DNA of 64,000 nt from Chloroflexaceae bacterium (GCA_025057155.1 JANWYD010000017.1:50339-114338), one strand, 5' to 3'. Positions 1 through 8,931 are shown, counted from the first letter of the stretch. The notes: generated from the letters alone by a model not told the origin. Numbers and translations: made by a program.

Positions 1-26
1 ACTGAAAGAATTACATACTACCTCTG

Positions 27-169
27 AGTACTCTGTGAACTAGGTTTTTCGGTAACTTCGCCCCCTCCCCAACCCTCCCCCGGCGGGGGAGGGAGGCCGG
101 CTCCTCCCCCCAACGGGGGGAGGTTGGGAGGGGGGCGGAAATGCCAGGAAACTTCGTTCACAGACTACT
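27..169. repeat. Long palindromic element, family A, copy 1
   Basis: The ends are near-inverted copies: the left end carries TCTGTGAAC and the right end GTTCACAGA. Inside, a pyrimidine-rich arm and a purine-rich arm can pair (CGCCCCCTCCCC with GGGAGGGGGGCGG), and each arm holds its own small hairpin with loops GGC and AAC. The predicted fold is a long stem topped by two hairpins. The element sits 12 bp beyond the imuB-like stop codon. Other copies lie at about 22542, 26490, 42806 and 45514. Confidence 0.85.
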
Positions 170-180
170 GAGATAGGTGC

Positions 181-1173
181 TTATTCCTCATCCCACGGAC
201 GCAGCCGGTGACGGGCCTCGGGCAGGGCCAGGCAGATAGCGGAGCCGACGGCGTACAGCAGACCGCCTGGCGGCAGCCGGCGGGCCAGATCGGCCAGGGC
301 GGCGCGACCGGCCGCCTGGCACGCCGCGACCGGGGCGAACAGGGATGCCTGTTCGCCCCGCAGCGGGACAAGCTCGCCGGCCAGCAGCGCCATTTCCAGC
401 ACCGGGCCAGCGATCTCTGCGTCTTCCAGGAGCCGGGTGGCAATTGACAAGAGGGCGCCGGGGCTCGCCGCGGGGCGCTCCAGCGCGCGCCCGGCGCTCC
501 AGGCGCCGTCGTCGCCGCTGAGGTGCAGGGCCAGGGAGCGGGCCTGCTCGCCGCGCCGCTCCAGCCCGGCGCCCAGCGCGGCGGTCATGCGGGCCAGGGT
601 CCGGTCCAGCACGGCGCGATCCGCCACCGGCGCGGCAAAGGCGTGCCGCAGGCGCAGGCGCGGGGGCGGCGGCACGGGCAGCAGCGGCGCCTCGCGGCCA
701 TGCAGCGCCCGCCAGACTGGCAGCAGCGCGCTGCCGAAACGCGCGCCGAAGGCCGCCTCCGGCAGCGCCGCCACGGCGCCCAGCGAGTCCAGGCCCAGGC
801 CGCGCAGGGTAGGCGCCAGCGGGGCCAGCGGCTCCAGCCACTCCACCGGGCAGACGGCGAGCAGCGCCGGCACGGCCGCCGGGCTGACCACCAGGGCCGC
901 GTCCGATCCCGCGCAGCGGGCGGCCAGGCGTGCCAGGGTGGGCGCCGGCGCTACCCCGAGGGCCACGCTCAGGCGCGCCGCCGCGGCAATGCCGCGCAGC
1001 ACGGCGATGTGCCGCCGCGCATCGGCCACGGTACCGCGGCCCAGATCGATCAGCGCCGCGAGCCGATCCGCTGTCCACTCCAGATGCACCCGCGGGCTCA
1101 GGCCATCGAGGCCCAGGCGCAAAGTCTGAAGAGCGGTCGCTTCGGGTGGCGCGGCGGCCAGGCAGGCGATCAT
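181..1173 (-). CDS. imuB: ImuB-like Y-family polymerase homologue, probably non-catalytic
   Basis: 330 aa. The C-terminal two thirds look like the thumb and little-finger part of Y-family DNA polymerases (UmuC/DinB), including the helix-hairpin-like stretch LRGLGLDSLGAVAALP near residue 145 and a little-finger-like region from about residue 180. The N-terminal part is short and shows no acidic catalytic signature, as in ImuB proteins, which act as non-catalytic adaptors in the ImuA-ImuB-DnaE2 mutasome. It overlaps the ImuA-like gene by 4 bp (ATGA), so the two are probably translationally coupled. A dnaE2 partner would lie left of the window and is not visible. ImuB identity is inferred from the pair; an atypical DinB paralogue is the alternative. 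Confidence 0.7.
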   Translation of the reverse strand: MIACLAAAPPEATALQTLRLGLDGLSPRVHLEWTADRLAALIDLGRGTVADARRHIAVLRGIAAAARLSVALGVAPAPTLARLAARCAGSDAALVVSPAAVPALLAVCPVEWLEPLAPLAPTLRGLGLDSLGAVAALPEAAFGARFGSALLPVWRALHGREAPLLPVPPPPRLRLRHAFAAPVADRAVLDRTLARMTAALGAGLERRGEQARSLALHLSGDDGAWSAGRALERPAASPGALLSIATRLLEDAEIAGPVLEMALLAGELVPLRGEQASLFAPVAACQAAGRAALADLARRLPPGGLLYAVGSAICLALPEARHRLRPWDEE

Positions 1174-1931
1174 TGATCCTCCAGGGCTGCGATCGGCAGA
1201 TCAACCGTGACCGTAGCCAGCGGCGTCGCGAAGGGCGGCGCCAGCACTGTCACCCGGGTGCGGCTGCCCACGATCCGCGGGCCATGCCACACCCAGCTCT
1301 GGAGTGCCAGGGTCAGACGCAGGGAAGTCAGCGGGACCAGCAGCGCTCGTGGCGGAGGCGGTGGTTCAGACAACAGGCCGGTGGGCGCGGGTTCAGTCAC
1401 CACCAGCGCGCAGCCGCTGGCGGCGAGCAGGCGCGGCAGGCGGGGCAGAAGGGTTCTAAGGGCCGGGGCCCCCCGCGGCAGCGCCAGCCAGGTCGCCAGA
1501 TGGTCAATCACCAGAACGCCCACGGCCCGGCGCACCAGCAGCGTCGCCACGGTCAGGGCCGCTGCAGGGCCATCGGCGGGGCGCGCCAGGGCGAGATCGG
1601 CCAGGTTGACGCCTTGGACTGCGGCGGCGGCGGGGGCGAAGGTGTGTTGCAAATCGAGGATGCAGGCCAGTTCCCCGATGGCCTGCGCCCGGGCGATCAG
1701 CCCGAACGCCAGCGTGTTCACCCCTGCCGAGCGCGGCCCGCCGATGACGGTCAGCCGCCCCCGCGGCGCGCCGCCCTGCGGAAGCGCAGCGTCGAGCGTC
1801 GGGCACCCCGTGGCAAGCGCCGGCAGGCTGGCCGGCGACGGCAGCGCCGAGCCGCGGCGCGCTGCGCGCGCACCGTAGCGTCGTTGCAGGTCGGCGATCA
1901 GTATGTCGAGCATGGACGGAAGGCGTTCCAT
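1170..1931 (-). CDS. imuA: ImuA-like RecA-fold protein with degenerate Walker A
   Basis: 253 aa with RecA-type core order: a glycine-rich loop at about residues 64-73, a strand-rich middle, and VLVIDHL (Walker B-like, around residue 140). The loop reads GGPRSAGVNT where RecA has GPESSGKTT, so the nucleotide-contacting Lys and Thr are replaced by Val and Asn. Together with the downstream ImuB-like gene (4-bp overlap) this matches the imuA-imuB cassette of inducible mutagenesis. The start could be codon 1 (position 1931) or the internal Met at 1913; neither has a strong ribosome site. A Lon/SulA-like cell-division inhibitor is a less likely alternative. Confidence 0.65.
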   Translation of the reverse strand: MERLPSMLDILIADLQRRYGARAARRGSALPSPASLPALATGCPTLDAALPQGGAPRGRLTVIGGPRSAGVNTLAFGLIARAQAIGELACILDLQHTFAPAAAAVQGVNLADLALARPADGPAAALTVATLLVRRAVGVLVIDHLATWLALPRGAPALRTLLPRLPRLLAASGCALVVTEPAPTGLLSEPPPPPRALLVPLTSLRLTLALQSWVWHGPRIVGSRTRVTVLAPPFATPLATVTVDLPIAALEDQ

Positions 1932-1991
1932 TCTTGCCCGGATTCCCTATGCCCTCGCCGGGGCACGGCCCTTCTCGAAGGTTCCTGAAGG

Positions 1992-2063
1992 GGAGCGCGG
2001 GGAAACCCGGTTCCCCGCGCTCCTGCTAGAGGGGAGGCAGGGGCGGTTTGCGAACCGCCCCTG
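1992..2063. repeat. Two adjacent REP-like hairpins
   Basis: First hairpin: GGAGCGCGGGGAA (1992-2004) pairs with TTCCCCGCGCTCC (2011-2023) over 13 bp. Second hairpin: CAGGGGCGGTT (2038-2048) pairs with AACCGCCCCTG (2053-2063) with loop TGCG. The first belongs to the GGGGAAACCNGGTTTCCCC family scattered through the window. Confidence 0.75.
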
Positions 2064-2151
2064 CCGGGTTTTCCTGCCCCCCTGCCTGAAGGGAGGGTCT
2101 GGGAGAGCGAAGCCCTCCCAGGGACATCCTTTCGGTGCAGTGTATGGTACC

Positions 2152-2163
2152 GCACAAACGTTC
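2152..2163 (-). promoter_or_regulatory. Possible LexA-type box upstream of imuAB
   Basis: Read on the minus strand the site is GAAC-GTTT-GTGC, one base from the palindrome GAAC-N4-GTTC bound by Gram-positive-type LexA. A TTGATA hexamer just upstream on the same strand could be a -35 box, placing the site within the core promoter. SOS control would fit an imuAB cassette. The single mismatch and the roughly 220-bp distance to the gene keep confidence low. Confidence 0.3.
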
Positions 2164-2532
2164 TTATCAAGATGACAATTTGTTTACATTGCCGCGCATT
2201 TTCCGTACATCCACGGCGCGCCGTGCTGCGTAAAGATAGGCGGACAGGCAACCTCTTTAATCTACACGGCGCATTCGTTCGCAGGTGATTGCGTAATGCG
2301 CGCGCGGGCGCCCCCACCGGACCCCGACCCGGAGGCGCCAGGGGGAAAGACTCCCCGGTGTGGGTTAGCTTTGCTGTGTCCAAAAGTCGTTGCTATTGGC
2401 ATGTAGGTGGTGCATCCGGCAAATAGCAATACAGGTGCGGGCGCTCAGGCCCGCGCTATCACCGGCAAGCTGCGCTGCCGCGCCTGGCAGGTTTTTGACG
2501 GATGCACCGGTAAGCGCATGGAGGAGCTCCTG

Positions 2533-3870
2533 ATGAGTACACGTTCGATTCGCCGTGGCGTTCGCCCGATCATCCTGGCCTTGCTGGCCATGCTGGTCGC
2601 CCTGTCGCTCCTGCCCACGGCAGCGCAGGCTGCCCATGCCCCCGACGCCCCCGCCCGGCTCCGGGCGGTCCACGCGGTGCCCGATTTCGGCGCGGTGGAT
2701 ATCTACGTGAACGGCAACAAGGTTCTGGGCGATGTCACCTTCTTCACCGTCAGCCCCTACCTGGAAGTGCCCGAAGGGCGCTACAAGGTGCAGGTCATTC
2801 CGGCTGGCGAAAGCCTCTCCAACCCCAGTCTCTTCGTCATCAACCGCAGCTACTACCTCAAATCCGGCCGCGACTATACCCTGGTTGCGCGGGGGAGCGT
2901 CGCTTCAGGGCGCGTGGGGCCGACCCTGCTCCGTGACGACAACCGCGAACCGGCGGCCGGCAAGGCGCGCGTGCGCGCGGCCCACTTCTCGCCCGACGCG
3001 CCCGCGGTGGACATCTTCATCAATGGCGAGAAGGCCATTGAGCATCTGAGCTTCCGCCGCGCGACCGGCTATCTCGAAGTGCCCGCTGGAACCTACACTG
3101 TGGGCATCGCCCCCGCGGGCGGTACGGCGAGCAACATTATCTACACGGCTGACCTGACCCTCGAAGCCGGCAAGGTCTACACCGCCTGGGCCAACGGCCT
3201 GCTTGGCGGCGCCGGCGCGCAGGCTTTCAAGGTCACCCCCTCGGTGGATGCCGACTTCGCCCCCGTGGTCAAGCAGGCCCGCGTCCGCGCCATCCATGCC
3301 GTCCCCGATATCGCTGGCTCGCCGGTGGATGTGTACGCGAATGGCGTCAAGCTGGTCACGTTTGACTTCTTCGCGGTGACCGACTACCTCACCGTGCCTG
3401 CTGGCGACTATGATATTCGGGTCGTGCTCGCGGGCGGCAATCCGCAGACCGAGGCGGTCATTCAGGCCAACGTCACGGTGAAAGGCGGCAAAGACTACAG
3501 CATTATCGCCAGCGGTACGAACGGCGATTTCTGCGCCACGGTGCTCGAGGATGACAATACGCTCCCTGCGACCGGCAAGGCGCGCGTGCGCGCGGCCCAC
3601 TTCTCGCCCGACGCGCCCGCGGTGGACATCTTCATCAATGGCGCGAGGGCTATCGAGAACCTGAGCTTCACCGAGGCCACCGGCTACCTGGAGGTGCCTG
3701 CCGGGACCTACGAGGTGGGCATCGCCCCCGCGGGCGGCAGCCCGATCTTCACCACCAGCCTGAGCCTTGAGGCCGGCAAGGTCTACACCGCCTGGGCCAA
3801 CGGCCTGCTTGCCGGCACGGGCGCGAAGGCCTTCAAGGTCACCCCGTCCGTGGATGCAAAGGCCGAGTAA
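2533..3870 (+). CDS. Secreted DUF4397 repeat protein
   Basis: 445 aa. The ATG at 2533 is chosen because GGAGGAG lies 8 bases upstream and the following residues form a classic signal peptide (Arg-rich start, LALLAMLVALSLLP core, AQA cleavage site near residue 34). The mature protein has four repeats of the DUF4397 type, each beginning A-R-hydrophobic-R-A-x-H with a P-D pair and followed by V-D-hydrophobic-Y/F and NG. Repeats 2 and 4 are nearly identical, also at DNA level (about 2955-3030 and 3577-3650), so a two-repeat unit was duplicated recently. Function is unknown; a cell-surface or secreted beta-sandwich protein is likely. Confidence 0.85.
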   Translation: MSTRSIRRGVRPIILALLAMLVALSLLPTAAQAAHAPDAPARLRAVHAVPDFGAVDIYVNGNKVLGDVTFFTVSPYLEVPEGRYKVQVIPAGESLSNPSLFVINRSYYLKSGRDYTLVARGSVASGRVGPTLLRDDNREPAAGKARVRAAHFSPDAPAVDIFINGEKAIEHLSFRRATGYLEVPAGTYTVGIAPAGGTASNIIYTADLTLEAGKVYTAWANGLLGGAGAQAFKVTPSVDADFAPVVKQARVRAIHAVPDIAGSPVDVYANGVKLVTFDFFAVTDYLTVPAGDYDIRVVLAGGNPQTEAVIQANVTVKGGKDYSIIASGTNGDFCATVLEDDNTLPATGKARVRAAHFSPDAPAVDIFINGARAIENLSFTEATGYLEVPAGTYEVGIAPAGGSPIFTTSLSLEAGKVYTAWANGLLAGTGAKAFKVTPSVDAKAE

Positions 3871-3878
3871 CTACCTGA

Positions 3879-3913
3879 AGGGGTGTGGGGAAACCCGGTT
3901 TCCCCACACCCCT
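3879..3913. terminator. REP-like hairpin between convergent genes
   Basis: AGGGGTGTGGGGAAA (3879-3893) pairs perfectly with TTTCCCCACACCCCT (3899-3913) across a 5-base loop CCCGG. It sits between two converging genes, 8 bp after one stop and 14 bp before the other, so it could stop transcription from both sides, though there is no U tract. It is also the cleanest member of the short palindromic repeat family. Confidence 0.6.
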
Positions 3914-3927
3914 GCGCTCAACGAACG

Positions 3928-6114
3928 CTATAGTGACACCACACCCACGTAGATCAGGTTCTCGCTCTGGTTGGCGATGAACAATTCGTTGGTCACGGGG
4001 TTGAACGTCAGGCCCTCGACCCGCTCCGTGCCACCGCCGGGCGCAGTGATGGTCCCGCGCACCGCCAGCGTCACCGGATTGATCACCGTGATTATCCCTG
4101 CCGAGGAGTTCCCGCAGAAGAGGAAGCCGCGCCCGAAGGCCAGGGCGCGGCACTGGCCGCCTGGCGCCGGGAAGGAGCGCAGGACCGCGCCCGTTGCCGG
4201 GTTCAGCACGTGGATGTGAGTGATCGTCGAGTAGTAGAGCTGCCTGCCGTCGAAGGCCAGGCCCTCGCCGCGTCCGGCAGGCGCCGGGATGGATGCCACC
4301 TGCGCGCCGGTATAGGGGTTGATGCTGTTAATGCTGCCTGCCCCGGTGGTGACATTCGCCACGCGGATGTTAACGCCATCCCACTCCATGCTGCCTACCG
4401 TGTCGTTGTCCTCCGGATCGATCGCTCCCAGCACCGCGCCCGTGGAGGGATTGAGGTAATAGATCTTCTCCGAGAAGGGCTGCTGAGTCAGGAACAGCAG
4501 TGCCGGACGGATTCCCCCGCCGACGCGCAGACGCCGGGCATAGGCCAGGGCGCTACTCGAGCCGTTGTTCTTCTGCGGAAACTCAAAGCGGCGCACGAGC
4601 TGGAAGCCAATTGGCGGCAGGGGGGTGGCCGAGAGAGCCTTGAAGGCGTTGATGCGACCCTTGCCTAGCTTCCCGGCATAACCGGGGTTCTTGGCGTCAA
4701 TGTTGTCGCACGTGCTCTCGATGATCGCCCGCACCTGGGCGTTGCTCAGAGTGGGGTTGCGCGACCAGATCAGCGCCGCCAGCCCTGCGACGTGTGGCGA
4801 GGCCATCGAGGTGCCGCTCAGATAGGCGTAGCTGTCGTCAGGGTAGGTGGAGTAGATGTTCACCCCTGGCGCCGATACGTCCACTTTCGTGCCGTAGTTC
4901 GAGAAAGAGGCCCGCACGTCGCGGTTGTCGGTGGCGGCGACGGCGATCACCTCGGGGTAAACCGCCGGGTACTGCGGAGTCACGTCAATATCCACATTGG
5001 CATTGCCCGCGGCAAAGCAGACCACCACCGAATTGCTCACGGCATTCTGAATGGCGTTGTGCACGCCGGCGTGGTCGCCGTTCATGCGCCAGCTACAGTT
5101 GATGACATAGCGGCGCGAGGGGTTAGCGACGGCGTGGCTGGCCACGAAGTTGATCGCGTCGGCACGGTTCTGGTTCATCCCCGCTGTCAGGTTGACGCGC
5201 AGGGGCATGATCCGGCAATTGGGAGCCACGCCGATCACCCCGGTCGTGTTATCCACTCCGGCGGCGGTGCCGGCCACGTGGGTGCCATGGCCGTCGGCGT
5301 CATCAGGCGAGGGGTCCGACCCGTCGGCGAAGTCCCAGTCTTCGGCGCCGCGCGGCAGGAAGTTCGCCGCCAGATCGGGGTGGTTCAGGTCGGCCCCGGT
5401 ATCAATTACCGCGATAATTACATTCGGGTTGCCACGGGTGATGTCCCAGGCGTCAGGCGCGTCAATGTCGGCGTCGGCGGTTCCGGCCACGCCTTCGATT
5501 GTCTGTCCGGTATTGTGCAGGCCCCAGAGACGGGGAAAGTCGGGATCGTCAGGAAGGTACAGCGCGTCGTTAAAGCCCGCCTCGCTCGGCTCGGCGAAGG
5601 CCACCTCGGGCAGATCCGAGAAGGCGCGCAGGGTCTCGAAGAGGCCCTTGCCCTCGGGTACGGCCAGAGTATAGTAGCCTGGCGTCCGCTGCTCGACGAG
5701 GATGCGGCTGCCCTGGGCGGCGATGATACGCTTAGCTTCCTCCTTGCTTACGCCTTCGCGGAACTGCACAGTGAACTCGTCGGGGAGGAAGTAGCGCGTC
5801 AGGCCCTCTTCATCAATCATCACCGGGAGTGTGTTGGCGATGGCCGGCTGGGACTCCAGGCTCGCGCTGGCAGTGGTGAGATCCTGCCCTGCCGGCACAC
5901 GGAAGACCGCGAACCCCCGTTCCAGATTCACCCCCTCACTGATGGACATGCCCGCCGCCGCCATCACGCTGGCGGCAACGTCGCCCTCCGCCGTCGGCTC
6001 GAAGGTGGCCATCAGTTCATCGGCCTTGGGCGAGAAGCGGATCTGCTTCCGCATGAACTTGTTTGTGTAGACGAACTCTCTCTCGGCCTTCACCTTCGGA
6101 CGTGATGCGCTCAT
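3928..6114 (-). CDS. Subtilisin-like serine protease (S8) with C-terminal propeller-like domain
   Basis: 728 aa. Start at 6114 is preferred over the GTG 27 bases upstream because AGGAGG lies 6 bases before it. Residues about 20-190 resemble a fervidolysin-type pro-region. The S8 domain follows with the triad Asp in AVIDTGADLNHPD, His in DGHGTHVAGTAAG and Ser in LSGTSMASPHVAGLAALIW. From about residue 510 to the end are repeated strands of the form INPxTGAxxxxxxAPxG, suggesting a beta-propeller or similar repeat domain. No signal peptide is visible, so export, if any, is by another route. It converges on the DUF4397 gene. Confidence 0.92.
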   Translation of the reverse strand: MSASRPKVKAEREFVYTNKFMRKQIRFSPKADELMATFEPTAEGDVAASVMAAAGMSISEGVNLERGFAVFRVPAGQDLTTASASLESQPAIANTLPVMIDEEGLTRYFLPDEFTVQFREGVSKEEAKRIIAAQGSRILVEQRTPGYYTLAVPEGKGLFETLRAFSDLPEVAFAEPSEAGFNDALYLPDDPDFPRLWGLHNTGQTIEGVAGTADADIDAPDAWDITRGNPNVIIAVIDTGADLNHPDLAANFLPRGAEDWDFADGSDPSPDDADGHGTHVAGTAAGVDNTTGVIGVAPNCRIMPLRVNLTAGMNQNRADAINFVASHAVANPSRRYVINCSWRMNGDHAGVHNAIQNAVSNSVVVCFAAGNANVDIDVTPQYPAVYPEVIAVAATDNRDVRASFSNYGTKVDVSAPGVNIYSTYPDDSYAYLSGTSMASPHVAGLAALIWSRNPTLSNAQVRAIIESTCDNIDAKNPGYAGKLGKGRINAFKALSATPLPPIGFQLVRRFEFPQKNNGSSSALAYARRLRVGGGIRPALLFLTQQPFSEKIYYLNPSTGAVLGAIDPEDNDTVGSMEWDGVNIRVANVTTGAGSINSINPYTGAQVASIPAPAGRGEGLAFDGRQLYYSTITHIHVLNPATGAVLRSFPAPGGQCRALAFGRGFLFCGNSSAGIITVINPVTLAVRGTITAPGGGTERVEGLTFNPVTNELFIANQSENLIYVGVVSL

Positions 6115-6233
6115 CGCACTCCTCCTGTTACGGTTCTGCACTTGCCAGCCGGCGCCTCAGGGAGACAGATGAGAGCCAGCAGATGCGAAGGTGGGAGGAT
6201 GAGGGCAAGTCCGAGCACATCCGGTGCGGACCT

Positions 6234-6263
6234 GTAAACCGGATTATGTCAGATTCGGTTTAC
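6234..6263. promoter_or_regulatory. Inverted repeat upstream of S8 protease
   Basis: GTAAACCG and CGGTTTAC are perfect inverted copies separated by 14 bases. This could be an operator for the protease gene. No known binding-site consensus is recognised. Confidence 0.3.
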
Positions 6264-6472
6264 GGGCTTCACACTATGCTGTCGACTGTCCCCTTTGATG
6301 GCTGTGTATTACTGGTGACATGTAGAACGGATACGGGGATGGTTTTTTGAGGATTATCCGGTTAAGAACTGGTATTAACGCAACCCCTGGGCACGAAGAT
6401 GAGCATCGAGCCAGGCGGCGCCATTGGGGCTGAGATCGGGTGGCGGCGGAGGTTGCCGGTAGTCAATCTCGA

Positions 6473-6503
6473 GGGTGTAGGAAAACCAGGTTTCCCCACA
6501 CCC
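6473..6503. repeat. REP-like short palindrome
   Basis: Imperfect copy of the GGGGAAACCAGGTTTCCCC family: GGGTGTAGGAAAACC faces GGTTTCCCCACACCC. It lies 29 bp beyond the glycosyltransferase stop codon. Confidence 0.6.
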
Positions 6504-6531
6504 CTTTCCACAGGGAGGTTGCGGAATGATA

Positions 6532-7641
6532 TCACCCCTTCAGGGCCTCCAGCAGCACCGCAAGGGTGTCGCGAGCGCAGCGCTCCCAGGTGAAGTTAGT
6601 TGCGCGCTCCAGCCCCCGGGCGCGCAGATGGTCGCGGAGCGCCGCGTCGGTGGCGAGGCGCCTGAGGGCGGCGGCAATGGCATCGGTGTCGCAGGGGTCC
6701 GTCAGCAAGGCGGCGTCGCCGGCCACTTCGGGCAGGGCCGAGGTAGTGGAGGTAAGCACGGGGGCGCCGCAGGCCATGGCTTCGAGCACGGGCATACCAA
6801 AGCCCTCGTAGAGCGAGGGAAACACAAAGGCCAGCGCCCCGCCGAGCAGCGCCGGCAGGTCGGCGTCGGGCACGTAGCCGGGAAAGCGCACGCGGTGGGC
6901 AAGGCCCAGCTCGGATGCGCGGCGCATGATCGGTTCGCTGAGCCAGCCGCGCCGCCCGGCGATGACCAGGAGGGTGTCATCAACCCTGGCGCGGGCGAAG
7001 GCCTCGATCAGTCGCGCCAGGTTCTTGCGCGGCTGGATGGCGCCGATATAGAGGAAGTAGGGCGCCTCAAGCCCGTAGCGCGCGCGCGTCGCAGCGATCT
7101 GCTCGGGGTCGTGTAGCGGGCGAAACATGCTGCTGAGGCCGTGGTGCACCACCGCGATGCGCTGCGGATCGGCCCCGTAGCGACGCACCAGGTCGTCTCT
7201 GGTGGCCTGCGAGATGGCAATGACCCGCCGGGCGGCGCGCAGGCACCAGCGGGTGCTCAGGTCCAGTTCCAGGCGCCGGCGGGCCGTGTGCGTCTCCGGG
7301 AAGGCCAGGTAGCCCAGGTCGTGAATGGTGACCACGCTCCGCGGCGGGTGCAGCAGGGGAACGACATGGGCTGGCACAAAGAGCAGGTCGGGCCGATCGC
7401 GCGTCAGGGCCGGGCCGAGGCGGGCGTGCGTCCAGAGCCGCGGTAGAGGTATACTGCGGAGGGTAAAGTTGGGGCCGAGGGGTGGCAGCGCCGGAGGCAG
7501 ACCGTTGGTGTACAGCGTGTAGGCGTTCCAGCGGTCAATACGGGCCAGAGCGGCGAGCAGTTCATAGGTGTAACGCTCGGTGCCGGTGCGTTCAACGACG
7601 CTGATCCGGCTGGCATCAATGGCGATGCGTGGGGGCTGCAT
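6532..7641 (-). CDS. Glycosyltransferase family 4 (GT-B fold)
   Basis: 369 aa. An N-terminal acceptor-binding half starts with the strand RIAIDASRIS and the motif RTGTERYTYELL (residues 18-29), common in GT4 mannosyl/rhamnosyl-type transferases. The C-terminal half carries YIGAIQPRKNLARLIEA (near 195) and the E-x7-E nucleotide-sugar motif in EGFGMPVLEAMACGAPVL. The enzyme transfers a sugar from a nucleotide donor to a lipid or polysaccharide; donor and acceptor cannot be read from sequence. ATG start at 7641. A second GT-B glycosyltransferase is divergently encoded 102 bp away, suggesting linked envelope glycolipid or polysaccharide roles. Confidence 0.9.
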   Translation of the reverse strand: MQPPRIAIDASRISVVERTGTERYTYELLAALARIDRWNAYTLYTNGLPPALPPLGPNFTLRSIPLPRLWTHARLGPALTRDRPDLLFVPAHVVPLLHPPRSVVTIHDLGYLAFPETHTARRRLELDLSTRWCLRAARRVIAISQATRDDLVRRYGADPQRIAVVHHGLSSMFRPLHDPEQIAATRARYGLEAPYFLYIGAIQPRKNLARLIEAFARARVDDTLLVIAGRRGWLSEPIMRRASELGLAHRVRFPGYVPDADLPALLGGALAFVFPSLYEGFGMPVLEAMACGAPVLTSTTSALPEVAGDAALLTDPCDTDAIAAALRRLATDAALRDHLRARGLERATNFTWERCARDTLAVLLEALKG

Positions 7642-7743
7642 AGCCTCTATTGTAATACACTACGAGCCCCGCCCCCTTCTCCTCACGGAAACCAGACAGT
7701 GACACAACCTGGAGAGGTTGTGCTCAAGATTAAAAGACCTCCT

Positions 7744-8880
7744 ATGCCTCGCGTCCTGATCCTGTACGCCTCCCTCGGCGCCGGCCATGGCAGCGCGGCC
7801 AACGCTCTGGCCGCGGCGCTTGCCCGTCTCGGCGCCGCGCCGCGGGTCGAAGATGCGCTGGAGTACGCCAGCAGCGTGGTGCGCGCCACCGTCACGCGCG
7901 CGCACCTCGAAATGGAACTGAGCGAACGGGGCCAGCAGTTCTATCGGGTGATCTACGAGCGCAGCAATGAGAACGACATCGCCACGGCCTTTCGCCAGAA
8001 TCGCCTGCTGGGGCTGCTAACCCGGCCCTTTCTCGCCCGCCTGGAGCAACTGTTCGCTGAAGCGCGGCCGGATGCCGTGGTTTCGATGCATCCGATTGCC
8101 GGCTACATCCTGGCCCTGCGCCGGCAGCAGGGCCGCCTGAACGCGCCGCTGTACGTGGTGATCACCGACTTCCTGGCCCACAGTAGCTGGCTGGTCCCCG
8201 GCGTGCGGCGCTATTTTCTGGCCAGTGAGTTTACCCGCCGGACGCTGGAGCGGCGCGGCCTGGCGCCGGAGTTGTTAGAAGTGACGGGCATCCCCATCAA
8301 CCCGGAGGTCGCCGAGCCAAAGCAGCGCGCCGAAGTGCGCGCCCGGCGCGATCTGCCCCCGGATCGGCCCGTCATCACCCTCTTTGGGGGCGGGATCGAA
8401 GCCCGGCGGGTGCGCCTGGTGGCCGAGGAATTGCTGGCGGGCGAAACGCCGGGCGTCCTGGTGACGGTCGCCGGGCGCAACGCAGAACTGAACGCTGCCC
8501 TGCGCGATCTGCGCGATGGCCCATTGATGCGTCTCAGACGCCTGGGGCGGATTGATTACGTGGACGACCTGCTCGTCGCCAGTGATGTGGTGATCACCAA
8601 AGCCGGCGGGCTGATCGTTAGCGAGGCGCTGGCCCGCCGCGCCCCGCTGGTGATTGTGGACCCCCTGCTCGGCCACGAGGAGTGGAACGCCGACTTCGTA
8701 ACCGGCGTGGGCGCGGGCATCCAACTGCGCATGCCGGAGATGGCTGCGCGGGCCGCCCTGGTGCTCCTGCAACAGCCCGAACGCCTGGCGGCGATGCGCC
8801 AGCAGGCCGCCCGCGTCGGCTTCCCCGAGGCCGCGTTAACCATCGGGCGCAGGATCATCGAAGATCTTGGTCCAGCTTGA
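7744..8880 (+). CDS. Diacylglycerol/MGDG-type glycosyltransferase (UgtP-like, GT28)
   Basis: 378 aa. It begins RVLILYASLGAGHGSAA, the N-terminal signature of monogalactosyl-/glucosyl-diacylglycerol synthases, followed by the MGDG-synthase-type N half (VVSMHPIAGYIL, VITDFLAHSSW) and a GT28 C half with ITLFGGGIE, a VVITKAGGLIVSEAL donor-binding loop and PLLGHEEWNADF. It should sit on the inner membrane face and glycosylate diacylglycerol, in line with the glycolipids of Chloroflexota. A GTG at 7699 would add 15 residues; the ATG at 7744 matches the usual family start, but neither has a good ribosome site. Confidence 0.88.
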   Translation: MPRVLILYASLGAGHGSAANALAAALARLGAAPRVEDALEYASSVVRATVTRAHLEMELSERGQQFYRVIYERSNENDIATAFRQNRLLGLLTRPFLARLEQLFAEARPDAVVSMHPIAGYILALRRQQGRLNAPLYVVITDFLAHSSWLVPGVRRYFLASEFTRRTLERRGLAPELLEVTGIPINPEVAEPKQRAEVRARRDLPPDRPVITLFGGGIEARRVRLVAEELLAGETPGVLVTVAGRNAELNAALRDLRDGPLMRLRRLGRIDYVDDLLVASDVVITKAGGLIVSEALARRAPLVIVDPLLGHEEWNADFVTGVGAGIQLRMPEMAARAALVLLQQPERLAAMRQQAARVGFPEAALTIGRRIIEDLGPA

Positions 8881-8902
8881 GAATGCGACAACCTTCACAA
8901 CA

Positions 8903-8931
8903 TTGACTGTTGGCAGAGAAACGGTTACGAT
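8903..8931 (+). promoter_or_regulatory. Putative promoter for kinase/regulator operon
   Basis: TTGACT (8903-8908), 17-bp spacer, TACGAT (8926-8931). It lies in the gap before the histidine kinase gene. The distance to the chosen start (about 240 bp) is long, so the leader is unusually long or the start is further upstream. Confidence 0.45.

Larger units (their letters stand above)
1932..2532. other. Intergenic region with repeats, upstream of imuA-like gene and DUF4397 gene
   Basis: About 600 bp without a supported gene. The left part (1992-2063) holds two strong inverted repeats of the short REP-like family, followed at about 2090-2130 by the GGGAGGGTCTGGGAG module. The right part (2150-2530) is AT-richer and should hold the divergent promoters. 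A GAAC-N4-GTGC motif lies at 2152-2163. I see no convincing small ORF. Confidence 0.6.
6115..6531. other. Intergenic region between protease and glycosyltransferase
   Basis: About 417 bp with no supported gene. It contains an 8-bp inverted repeat GTAAACCG (6234-6241) / CGGTTTAC (6256-6263) about 120 bp upstream of the protease start, a possible operator, and a REP-like copy at 6473-6503 close to the end of the glycosyltransferase gene. Confidence 0.5.
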
